From NCBI GenBank assembly GCA_964513675.1, contig CAZEOD010000053.1:1-13618 (forward strand): a stretch of 13,618 bases of DNA, in the 5' to 3' direction. This document shows positions 1 through 6,093 of the stretch, one piece after another. A model generated the notes under the pieces. The model was given only the letters and a program-made list of their open reading frames with translations, was not told the DNA's origin and did no database searches. The stretch's first letter is position 1, and each line of letters begins with the position of its first letter. The stretch comes from CALFVT01 sp964513675. GTDB taxonomy: Bacteria; Pseudomonadota; Alphaproteobacteria; Caulobacterales; Maricaulaceae. The translations under genes were made by a program, and so were the position numbers.

Positions 1-980
1 GTCAGGTGAATATAAGCGAGGCGCACACCCGCATGGATGGTGAAATAATCCACGCCCTGCTCGCATTGTTCAATAAGGGTGTCGCGGTAAACCTCCCATG
101 TCAGGTCTTCAGCAACGCCGTTGACTTTCTCAAGCGCTTGGTAAATCGGCACGGTGCCAATCGGCACGGGGGAATTGCGAATAATCCATTCGCGCGTATT
201 ATGAATATTACGGCCCGTCGACAGGTCCATGACATTATCTGCGCCCCAGCGCGTCGCCCAGACCATTTTATCAACCTCTTCCTCAACGGATGAGGCGACC
301 GCACTATTGCCGATATTAGCGTTGATTTTGACAAGGAAATTACGGCCAATAATTTGCGGCTCAAGCTCGGGATGGTTGATATTTGACGGGATGACCGCGC
401 GTCCCGCTGCGATTTCGCTGCGGACAAATTCCGGCGTCACAAAATCGGGAATATTCGCGCCGAAGCTCTCACCGGCGGCAACGCGCTCGGCTGCGCCCTC
501 TACGGGATGGCGGCGTCCGAGATTTTCACGCTCCGCAATATAGATCATTTCTTTGGTGATAATACCCGCCCGCGCAAATTCGAGCTGCGTGACCATCTCG
601 CCTGCTTTGCCGCGAAGGGGTGTGTTCTTAACCGGAAATTCACGCGCTAAATGACGCCCGCTCGCGCCGCCATTATCTTCGGGCTTCACATCGCGGCCTT
701 CATAGGCCTCTACGCCGCCGCGCGCGAGCACCCAAGCCGTGCGGGGACGCGCAAGGCCTGTTTCGAGGTCAATCGTGACGCTATCATCGCTATAGGGGCC
801 GCTGGTGTCATAAACGGGCACATCCGGCTCATTCGCGCTAGGGTGTAAATGCACCAAACGGTGCGGGACGAGAAGGGTCGGGTCCGCAGCCGGAGCCGTG
901 TAGACTTTGGAGCTATTTGGCAAGGCCCCCAACGTCACTTCGGGTGTTTTAAATTCGGATTGGTCAACGGGTTTGTTCAT
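1..980 (-). CDS. thiC: Phosphomethylpyrimidine synthase ThiC (N-terminal 326 residues; 3' end off window)
   Basis: ThiC is the cytosolic radical-SAM enzyme that rearranges aminoimidazole ribotide into HMP-phosphate, the pyrimidine half of thiamine. Reading down from the ATG at 980-978, the frame stays open to the left edge. The first ~100 residues match the ThiC-associated N-terminal domain (HPSANEPDVPVYDTSGPY near 47-63, then LARPRTAWVLARGG), followed by the start of the catalytic domain (TQLEFARAGIITKEM near 131-145; later PSNINHPELEP, VKINANIGNS, GADNVMDLSTG and PIYQALEKV). The family is about 600 residues, so a little over half is present; the C-terminal CxxCxxxxC iron-sulfur motif lies outside. 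A weak purine-rich site (GAGAAA) precedes the ATG. The gene begins 48 bases after a histidine-phosphatase gene on the same strand and has no riboswitch of its own; the TPP riboswitch is upstream of that phosphatase, so both probably share one thiamine-repressed transcript. Identity is very secure. Confidence 0.97.
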   Translation of the reverse strand, partial: MNKPVDQSEFKTPEVTLGALPNSSKVYTAPAADPTLLVPHRLVHLHPSANEPDVPVYDTSGPYSDDSVTIDLETGLARPRTAWVLARGGVEAYEGRDVKPEDNGGASGRHLAREFPVKNTPLRGKAGEMVTQLEFARAGIITKEMIYIAERENLGRRHPVEGAAERVAAGESFGANIPDFVTPEFVRSEIAAGRAVIPSNINHPELEPQIIGRNFLVKINANIGNSAVASSVEEEVDKMVWATRWGADNVMDLSTGRNIHNTREWIIRNSPVPIGTVPIYQALEKVNGVAEDLTWEVYRDTLIEQCEQGVDYFTIHAGVRLAYIHL

Positions 981-1028
981 GAGTTTTCTCTAAATGTTAA
1001 ATCAATATGTCTAAAATAGTTTGAAAGG

Positions 1029-1622
1029 TCAGCGGCTTGGTCTGCCGCCCTCGCCAAACCGTAACAGCGCCGTGTCAACGCGCCCGTCCGCGCCGATAAC
1101 GACGTAATAAAGCCGGTTATATTCCGTGGCTTCGACAATCGGCGTGCCGCCGTCTCCGCCGAGCTGTTCGGTAAGCTGCGGCGTGGTGTTACTATGGCCA
1201 ACGACGAGGTGCCGCCCGCTTTGCGATTTAAGGCGCTCTGCCATAGCCGGCAAATCGCGCGGGTCGTAAAGCTCTACGGTTAAGCCAAGCCGCTTGGCCA
1301 AAGGCGCGGCGGTGTCGCGGGTGCGGGTATAATCGCTACTATGAATATGGGTGATATCGGCGTCTTTCAGCATAACCGCGAGCGCCTCTGCGCGGGCCGT
1401 GCCTGCCGCTGTTAAGGCGGGATCATTTTTATCGGCAGTTTTCTCGGCATGGCGGACAAGGAAGATTTGAACGGCTGCCTGTTGGGCTATTTCTGGGGTG
1501 ATGGGGCGCGTCTTAACAGGCGGCGGTGAGATCGCCTCATGGCTCGAAGTCCCGCCGCTTAGATATAAAACGGAACCTGCCAAGACTATCAAAGCGCTCA
1601 GCGCCATAGCTAAATATTTCAT
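1029..1622 (-). CDS. Secreted or membrane-anchored histidine phosphatase (SixA/phosphoglycerate-mutase-like), first gene after TPP riboswitch
   Basis: This 197-residue protein belongs to branch 1 of the histidine phosphatase superfamily. The N-terminus (about 1-22) is a hydrophobic signal peptide or anchor, followed by a proline-rich linker to about 40, which suggests action in the periplasm. The catalytic phosphohistidine motif is LVRHAEK with R57, H58 and E60; R100/R102 in SSDYTRTRDTA and the second histidine, H143 in VVGHSNTTP, complete the usual phosphate pocket. It is compact, as in SixA-type members, with no cap domain visible. The ATG at 1622 is preceded at 5 bases by AAGGA, which forms the 3' end of the TPP riboswitch, so the start is firm. 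Substrate cannot be read from sequence; generic annotation would be phosphoglycerate mutase family. Its place between a TPP riboswitch and thiC suggests a thiamine-related phosphoester substrate (inference). Confidence 0.9.
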   Translation of the reverse strand: MKYLAMALSALIVLAGSVLYLSGGTSSHEAISPPPVKTRPITPEIAQQAAVQIFLVRHAEKTADKNDPALTAAGTARAEALAVMLKDADITHIHSSDYTRTRDTAAPLAKRLGLTVELYDPRDLPAMAERLKSQSGRHLVVGHSNTTPQLTEQLGGDGGTPIVEATEYNRLYYVVIGADGRVDTALLRFGEGGRPSR

Positions 1623-1623
1623 G

Positions 1624-1702
1624 TCCGTCCTTCCGCCCGTTTTAACGAGATCAAGTTCAAAGGATACGTCTCAGCCCCGCTTATCAGGGCGCTCCTCGGA
1701 TG
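1624..1702 (-). ncRNA. TPP riboswitch (THI element)
   Basis: On the minus strand the hallmark conserved blocks of the TPP aptamer are present in order: CTGAGA at 1674-1669, CCTTTGAACTTGATC at 1663-1649 (close to the THI-box consensus CCTTTGAACCTGATC), and GGCGGAAGGA at 1637-1628. Helices can be drawn: P1 TCCG (1700-1697) with CGGA (1627-1624); P2 AGGA (1696-1693) with TCCT (1664-1661); P3 GCCC (1690-1687) with GGGC (1677-1674); P5 CTCGT (1649-1645) with ACGGG (1640-1636). The AAGGA at 1632-1628 is also the Shine-Dalgarno of the phosphatase gene, so ligand binding should block initiation directly. No separate terminator is visible, which fits translational control as commonly seen in proteobacteria. 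Confidence 0.93.
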
Positions 1703-1707
1703 TGGGC

Positions 1708-1735
1708 TTTATGGCGCGTTATCCGCCATCAATCA
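1708..1735 (-). promoter_or_regulatory. Candidate promoter of the riboswitch-phosphatase-thiC unit
   Basis: On the minus strand, TTGATT (1735-1730) and CATAAA (1713-1708) are separated by 16 bases and would start transcription near 1702, at the first base of the riboswitch. The position is convincing, the boxes only moderately so. A hairpin TGGCG (1728-1724)/CGCCA (1716-1712) lies between the boxes and could instead help end the upstream transcript, although it has no U-tract. Confidence 0.45.
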
Positions 1736-1746
1736 AGAGGTTTAGA

Positions 1747-2277
1747 TCACGTCAATATGCGCGGCTCTATCAGCCCTAGAGGAATTACATAATCGAAATT
1801 TCCAACCAGAACATATTCTCTATTTCCGCGCGAGGTGATCGTTAGTGCCTTACCTCCATTTTCATAATCGAAAGCCGCTTTTTCTATTTTTGCAAATTCC
1901 AAGCTCTTTAAACCAAGAGACTCATCCAAAAAAACCATGCGCTCACCTGTGATGAAACCGCTGTGGTAAATAGACCGCTTCGACTGGAAGAAATCATATT
2001 TCGAAGAAAACAAAGCCCCTATTAAACTTATAATGCCAATACAGAAAAACATCACTCCCAATGACGAAGCTTCGCGATCAAGAACACCCGCTTTGATCGG
2101 CCAATATATATTTAACCCGAAAAGCGCCAAAAGGAGATACCGCCAATTTCGCGATAAAGCCCCTCTCCATCCCGTAAAAGTCTTCAAATTTTGAGCGCCG
2201 TAAGATTTCAAAAGATGAGACCAAAGAACCGTCTCATTTGGCTTCAAAATCTCACTGATTTTATCTCGATCAAACAT
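1747..2277 (-). CDS. Small two-helix membrane protein, unknown function (possible PH-like C-terminal domain)
   Basis: I do not recognise a named family. The 176-residue protein has a soluble N-terminus (1-45), two hydrophobic segments (about 47-63 and 73-90) and a C-terminal soluble part of about 85 residues rich in alternating beta-type stretches (SGFITGERMVFLDES, LKSLEFAKIEKAAFDYEN, ALTITSRGNREYVLVG). That arrangement resembles bacterial PH-domain (YdbT/bPH-like) membrane proteins, but this is a fold guess only. No signal peptide or catalytic motif is visible. The ATG shares its A with the TAA stop of the upstream hydrolase gene (TAATG at 2279-2275), so the two are probably translationally coupled. 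The gene looks more AT-rich than its neighbours, with many AAA and ATA-type codons, which could reflect weak selection or recent acquisition. Confidence 0.75.
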   Translation of the reverse strand: MFDRDKISEILKPNETVLWSHLLKSYGAQNLKTFTGWRGALSRNWRYLLLALFGLNIYWPIKAGVLDREASSLGVMFFCIGIISLIGALFSSKYDFFQSKRSIYHSGFITGERMVFLDESLGLKSLEFAKIEKAAFDYENGGKALTITSRGNREYVLVGNFDYVIPLGLIEPRILT

Positions 2278-3131
2278 TATTCACCATGCGAATGGCCGGC
2301 GTCATGATCGCCGCTTTCAATGACCGTCACTTCACCCGGGATGGTCAGATAGCGCGCGCCGCTGTCTTTAAGGTCTTGCGGCACTTTAATCGGGACATGA
2401 ATACCAACCGCATCTTTGGCATGAAGAATATTTGTGAGAATATCTTTTCCATTATCATTCGTCAGGAACCAATAGGGCGGAAAGGCTGTGTGGGTGGTTT
2501 TGGCATCCCATACCGCATTATAGGGCGTAAAATGCTGCGCCTTTGGGTCAGCATCGCCCATATGGATGATGGTCGCCCCCGTTGGTAAGGTCACGCGGTA
2601 AAGCATATTTTGCACGCGGGCGCGGTTCGGCGCGGGCCACCCTGCATGCGGAATACGCATAATATCCGTCTCCACACCGCCAAGGGTCAAGCTGACGGCC
2701 TCATGACCATATTCAAGGTCGAGAACTTCGATTCGAACCGCCAGATCATCGCTCCAAATCGCTTCTTTCTGCATTAAATCAATCGCCTGTTTCGGCATCA
2801 CAAGGCGGACATCAGTTTGCACATTCATATAATCAATCATATCAATCGCCGAGAAATGATCGCTATGGGCATGGCTAATGAAAATGACATCAATCCCGTC
2901 AAAATCGCCTTCACCGGCAAACATAGCCGATTTATCTTCGGCTGTAATTTCAGGATAAGTGCCAAAGCCAGAGAGAGCCAGCGGGTCAAACATGATTTTT
3001 ACATCGCCCGCAGAAACAAGGATGCCTTCATTCGCAATATGACGCGCCGCGCCAATTTCATGCGCCTGCGCCAATGGTAAAAGCAGCGTCGTCGCCGCCA
3101 AACATGCCGCCGAAGCTATATATTTTTTCAT
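2277..3131 (-). CDS. Secreted metallo-beta-lactamase-fold hydrolase (UlaG-like/beta-lactamase-superfamily)
   Basis: A 284-residue exported metallohydrolase. Residues 1-23 form a clear signal peptide with an AQA cleavage site before His24, placing the enzyme in the periplasm or outside. The metal-binding signature HxHxDH is present as SHAHSDHF (H87, H89, D91, H92), with further probable ligands at H162 (RIPHAGWP), H190/D193 (IIHMGDAD) and H245 (VGIHVP). This pattern fits the UlaG-like branch of MBL-fold enzymes (HGD/MGDAD) rather than true beta-lactamases. The C-terminal tail HDAGHSHGE is His/Asp-rich and may bind or buffer metal. The ATG has AGAGGA 6 bases upstream. It is followed by the two-helix membrane protein with a one-base TAATG overlap, and the BLUF gene lies divergently upstream. 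The substrate is unknown. Confidence 0.88.
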   Translation of the reverse strand: MKKYIASAACLAATTLLLPLAQAHEIGAARHIANEGILVSAGDVKIMFDPLALSGFGTYPEITAEDKSAMFAGEGDFDGIDVIFISHAHSDHFSAIDMIDYMNVQTDVRLVMPKQAIDLMQKEAIWSDDLAVRIEVLDLEYGHEAVSLTLGGVETDIMRIPHAGWPAPNRARVQNMLYRVTLPTGATIIHMGDADPKAQHFTPYNAVWDAKTTHTAFPPYWFLTNDNGKDILTNILHAKDAVGIHVPIKVPQDLKDSGARYLTIPGEVTVIESGDHDAGHSHGE

Positions 3132-3197
3132 GACAAATCCTCTAGGTCAGCCTCGTTTAAAATAGCCTATCTCATTCAAGCCTATGGGTTAAGGTTT

Positions 3198-3209
3198 AAA
3201 ATGCATTTT
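3198..3209. repeat. 12-bp perfect palindrome in the MBL/BLUF divergent intergenic region
   Basis: AAAATGCATTTT lies 66 bases from the MBL start and 92 bases from the BLUF start. A symmetric AT-rich site between divergent genes could be an operator, but it could also be chance in AT-rich DNA. Candidate BLUF promoter boxes (TTGTTT at 3267-3272 and TATTAA at 3288-3293, spacing 15) lie downstream of it; they are weak. Confidence 0.3.
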
Positions 3210-3301
3210 TCAATGACCCGCCAAGCTAAGTCATGGGCCTATATAAAATTTTTCGTCGAATTACCCTTGTTTTTTGATACAAAGCTTTATTAAATAGTTT
3301 T

Positions 3302-3721
3302 ATGACTTACCGCCTAATCTATAGATCTGAAGCTACGGATGCCTTGAATGACGCCGAACTTCGCAGCATCGCCATGTTTTCCGCTCTTAACAATAAAGCC
3401 GCCAATATTTCAGGGCTTTTGCTACATCATAATGGGCAGATCATGCAGGTCTTGGAGGGCAAGGCCGATGCGCTTCAAGACCTCTATAGCCGGATTGAAA
3501 AAGATGACCGCCATGTCAATGTTACCTTGCTCGTGAATGGCCCCTGCACGGCCCCTGTTTTCAAAGAGTGGTCCATGGGCTACCGCCCTGTCAACTCACC
3601 GGGGGAGCTTGATATATTCTTTGCCTTAACCCGCGATACGCTCAAAGACATGACCCCCGATCAAGCCCCGCAAGAGTTGACGGAGACAATCGAAAAATTT
3701 GCTGCGGATAGTGATTTATAA
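3302..3721 (+). CDS. BLUF-domain blue-light photoreceptor (stand-alone)
   Basis: A 139-residue protein whose first ~95 residues form a complete BLUF (sensor of blue light using FAD) domain. All flavin-pocket residues are visible: Y7 in LIYRS, N35 in NISGLLL, Q49 in GQIMQVLEG, and W90/M92 in FKEWSMGY, equivalent to the Tyr, Asn, Gln and Trp/Met of AppA and BlrB. The remaining ~45 residues are an acidic helical tail, with no EAL, GGDEF or other effector domain, so it is a short BLUF protein that must signal through a partner. The ATG has no good Shine-Dalgarno (AT-rich AAATAGTTTT precedes it), which suggests low or leaderless expression. Neighbours give no obvious partner; the MBL gene is divergent and the acyltransferase convergent. 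Confidence 0.95.
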   Translation: MTYRLIYRSEATDALNDAELRSIAMFSALNNKAANISGLLLHHNGQIMQVLEGKADALQDLYSRIEKDDRHVNVTLLVNGPCTAPVFKEWSMGYRPVNSPGELDIFFALTRDTLKDMTPDQAPQELTETIEKFAADSDL

Positions 3722-3739
3722 GTCCAAGCTTGGCGCTGC

Positions 3740-3769
3740 TGTTTTAAATGCGCATCGGCTCTTAAAACA
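3740..3769. terminator. Possible bidirectional hairpin between convergent genes
   Basis: TGTTTTAA (3740-3747) and TTAAAACA (3762-3769) form an 8-bp inverted repeat with a 14-base loop just after the BLUF stop. A CCAAGCTTGG palindrome (3724-3733) precedes it, and GCCGCC (3789-3794)/GGCGGC (3810-3815) spans the acyltransferase stop. None has a U-tract, so termination is only suggested by position. Confidence 0.35.
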
Positions 3770-3798
3770 CGCAAGAGTCCATAACCAAGCCGCCGCAG

Positions 3799-4935
3799 CT
3801 ATGTTTTTAGGCGGCGCGCCGCGCGCAAAACAGGACGTTCAATAATGTAATAAGACAGCCCCGCCGTCAGAACGGACAGGGTAATCGCGGCAAATGTAAA
3901 TATAATATTATCCCATATACCCGGTGCTCCCATACTAAAGGTCTTAACGAGGCTGTCTGGCAGGTAAGGCTTGGCTTCGCGGGCGATACGGATAATGCAA
4001 ATCAGCACCAGATAATGCGATAAATAGAGCGAGTATGACCAATCGCCTAAATGCACCAACCATGACGGGCAGCGCAGTTTATTTTGGCGCTCAAGCGCGC
4101 TCGCGCCGTATATAAGCGCCGTAAAAGGAAGCGTGTAAACAACCACCCTCCCCCATGCCGTCATATTGCGTGATTGATCGGTATAAAAAACAACCGCCGC
4201 CAAACTGGCGATAATGCCGCCGATAAACATAGGCTTGGCAAAGCTATAAACCTGCTGTTTTACGAGCCATCCGGCAAAAGCTCCGGCAATAAATTCTAGG
4301 CTCAAGACGGAAAAAATAATCGAGAATGACGCCCCCCACTGCTGCCAGCCCATTAAAAAGCCGAAAAGGTTAACGCCCGCCCATAGCCCTAAAGCTGGCA
4401 ACATAAACCGCCGCGGCAAAAATAATATGAGCGCAAAAATCAAGTAAAACTGCATCTCATGAATAAGGCTCCAGCCCAAGCGTAAGACAGGAAGCGAATC
4501 TTGCGGGATCAAGAAAAAGGAGCGTATGAAATATCCAAAATTCGGCTCAACATCGCCTTTTAAATCCGGCGACGCCCATGTGCCATAAGTAATAACGAAA
4601 TAAGCTGAAAATATAGATACAAATACCCACCAGAGCGGGTAAATACGAACAGCGCGCTTATATAAAAATCGTCCAACATCTTTGACAGACCGCCCAGAGT
4701 TATATGTCACATAGACCATGATAAAACCGGAAATCACGAAAAATAAATCAACGCCAGAATAGCCCTGTTTCCACGGGCCAGATAACAGCCAATTATCCGT
4801 CACAATCTGGCCGCCGCCGTGAAGCCGTGCTGCATGGATCATTTGCTCGCAGATATGATAGATCAAGACCGTAAACGCAGCTATCCCGCGCAAGGCTTGT
4901 ATGGAATTAAGTTTGGCGTGATTTGATACCGGCAT
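3799..4935 (-). CDS. Acyltransferase family 3 (OafA/ExoZ-type) integral membrane protein
   Basis: A 378-residue multi-helix inner-membrane protein of the acyltransferase-3 family, which transfers acetyl or other acyl groups to sugars or lipids of the envelope. Diagnostic features are IQALRGIAAFTVLIYH near 12-27 (catalytic-type R16 and H27), SGVDLFFVISGFIMVY near 60-75, about ten hydrophobic segments and the closing YYIIERPVLR near the C-terminus. Length is normal for the short class without a C-terminal SGNH domain. GGAG lies very close (2 bases) to the ATG. It sits 22 bases downstream of a lipoprotein esterase gene on the same strand, so the pair is probably one operon that adds and removes acyl groups on an envelope glycan; the acceptor cannot be inferred. 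Confidence 0.93.
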   Translation of the reverse strand: MPVSNHAKLNSIQALRGIAAFTVLIYHICEQMIHAARLHGGGQIVTDNWLLSGPWKQGYSGVDLFFVISGFIMVYVTYNSGRSVKDVGRFLYKRAVRIYPLWWVFVSIFSAYFVITYGTWASPDLKGDVEPNFGYFIRSFFLIPQDSLPVLRLGWSLIHEMQFYLIFALILFLPRRFMLPALGLWAGVNLFGFLMGWQQWGASFSIIFSVLSLEFIAGAFAGWLVKQQVYSFAKPMFIGGIIASLAAVVFYTDQSRNMTAWGRVVVYTLPFTALIYGASALERQNKLRCPSWLVHLGDWSYSLYLSHYLVLICIIRIAREAKPYLPDSLVKTFSMGAPGIWDNIIFTFAAITLSVLTAGLSYYIIERPVLRAARRLKT

Positions 4936-4957
4936 ATCTCCGGTTAACAGAGTTTAG

Positions 4958-5821
4958 CTATTGGCAAAACCCCGTTCTGCCGCTGGCTTGTGCATCAATA
5001 AACGAAAGAACATCGGCTTTGAGTGTCGAATCTCCGTCAAAATATTTCGACATGACCTTTAAGGGGCCAGTATGTGTAAGCTCGGGGTAGAACTTATAAA
5101 CCGCACTCCCGCCGCGTGCATTAATGGCCGCCGCCAAATCTTCGGAGTTTTTCGGGCCGACCGTGTCATCAAGCCCGCCGTTCATAAGGAACATTGGCGG
5201 GCTGGGGCTATCGACATTATTTAGCGCGGCATCCTTGCCCGTAAAGCGCTCTGGAAAAATTGTAATATAAGGCTCATCCGTTAGCGGATAGGCCCCAGTT
5301 GGTGATGCCAGCCCCACAATAGAGGAAATGCGCTCACACATATTGATGCCGGCCTTTTCAAAATATTTGGGTGCTGTGCCTAAAAGCGTGACCATATGCC
5401 CGCCCGCAGAATGTCCAATTAAAGAGAGTGAGCGGTCCGGATAGCGCTTGGCTGCATAGGCCGTCGCCAGAGCCGCATCTTCGACAAAACCGGGGAATTT
5501 TGTTTCAGGATAAAGACGATAATTCGGGACAACAACATCATAACCTTCGCGCGCTAATCCTTCGCCGAGAAATTTATAAATATCTTTACTGCCGTCTTTC
5601 CAGCTCCCGCCGTGAATAAAAACAATCAAAGGCGTATTCGCCTTTGCGCGCGTCGCCTGATAAATATCAAGTGTCTGGCGATCCAGCTCACCATAGGAGA
5701 TGTTTTTCGCCAAGCTAAAGCTAGAGCTCGGCGTAATCATGTTCAAAAACCCGACAGGTGAACAGGCCGAGGCCAGCAGGGCTGCCATAGCGCTAAAAGC
5801 AGAGAGTTTTAAAAAACGCAT
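4958..5821 (-). CDS. Lipoprotein alpha/beta-hydrolase (carboxylesterase, BD-FAE/Aes-like)
   Basis: A 287-residue esterase with a lipoprotein signal (charged start, hydrophobic 4-17, LASAC with the lipidated cysteine at 20), so it is likely anchored to the membrane and facing the periplasm or surface. The alpha/beta-hydrolase core is intact: oxyanion-hole motif HGGSWKDG (70-77), nucleophile elbow GHSAGG with S138, acid D218 or D219 in NGGLDDTVG, and catalytic histidine H250 in ELTHTGPL. The short HGGxW type is typical of acetyl/feruloyl-esterase-like and kynurenine-formamidase-like enzymes. It precedes the acyltransferase gene by 22 bases, which fits de-O-acylation of the same product or turnover of an acylated glycan. 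The Shine-Dalgarno is poor (GGA about 11 bases upstream). Confidence 0.9.
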   Translation of the reverse strand: MRFLKLSAFSAMAALLASACSPVGFLNMITPSSSFSLAKNISYGELDRQTLDIYQATRAKANTPLIVFIHGGSWKDGSKDIYKFLGEGLAREGYDVVVPNYRLYPETKFPGFVEDAALATAYAAKRYPDRSLSLIGHSAGGHMVTLLGTAPKYFEKAGINMCERISSIVGLASPTGAYPLTDEPYITIFPERFTGKDAALNNVDSPSPPMFLMNGGLDDTVGPKNSEDLAAAINARGGSAVYKFYPELTHTGPLKVMSKYFDGDSTLKADVLSFIDAQASGRTGFCQ

Positions 5822-5961
5822 AATATAAATCCAAATCCAAGCTTAAACTTAATACGGCCAAAAAGCGAAAGACGATGTTTTATTAAAGGGGAATGTTTTC
5901 TTTGCCAAATGACGGCTTTGTGAGAGCTGTGTTTTTACCGTTAAACCGCCGCAGGCGCATA

Positions 5962-6000
5962 TTGAACACATCCGAACTTGACACATCCCAGCTTGACATA
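5962..6000 (+). repeat. Three phased direct repeats upstream of serC
   Basis: TTGAACACATCC (5962-5973), TTGACACATCC (5978-5988) and TTGACATA (5993-6000) recur at intervals of 16 and 15 bases. The last copy doubles as the candidate -35 box of serC. Such an array could bind a regulator repeatedly or be the remnant of promoter duplication. Confidence 0.5.
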
Positions 6001-6019
6001 GGGCCTCGGCTATCATAAT
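5993..6019 (+). promoter_or_regulatory. Candidate serC-serA promoter
   Basis: A perfect TTGACA (5993-5998) is followed by CATAAT (6014-6019) with a 15-base spacer, shorter than the ideal 17. Transcription would begin near 6025, at the foot of the leader hairpins. TATCAT at 6011-6016 is an alternative but is spaced too closely. Confidence 0.45.
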
Positions 6020-6020
6020 C

Positions 6021-6093
6021 GGCGCGTGGGCCACGCTCCCCCACTGGAGCGCCTTCGTTGGTGTACAAAAACGCAGATGATGGAGCTTATATC
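6021..6093 (+). ncRNA. Structured serC leader, probable alphaproteobacterial serC element
   Basis: The 5' leader of serC can fold in mutually exclusive ways. One form pairs GCGTG (6024-6028) with CACGC (6032-6036). Another pairs CGCTCC (6034-6039) with GGAGCG (6046-6051). A third, long form pairs GGCGC (6021-6025) with GCGCC (6049-6053) and GTGGG (6026-6030) with CCCAC (6040-6044). GCTCC (6035-6039) is also complementary to the serC Shine-Dalgarno region GGAGC (6082-6086). A conserved RNA named serC is known upstream of serC-serA operons in alphaproteobacteria (Rfam serC family), and position and taxonomy match; I could not align it to the consensus here. Confidence 0.6.

Noticed and set aside
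229..848. Plus-strand open frames within the first kilobase
   Set aside because: They are antisense shadows of thiC, whose minus-strand frame is open throughout with strong family motifs.
981..1028. A riboswitch directly before thiC
   Set aside because: The 48-base gap is too short and has no THI-box blocks; the aptamer lies before the upstream phosphatase instead.
977..1201. Minus-strand open frame of 74 residues across the phosphatase-thiC junction
   Set aside because: It overlaps the phosphatase gene in another frame and resembles no protein.
5849..6068. Two small minus-strand frames in the serC upstream region
   Set aside because: They cover the serC promoter and leader hairpins, have no ribosome-binding site and low-complexity shadow composition.
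6058..6093. Extended SerC start at TTG 6058 or GTG 6061 (12 or 11 extra residues)
   Set aside because: The ATG at 6094 has a well-placed GGAG and gives the N-terminus typical of homologues; the extension would run through the leader.
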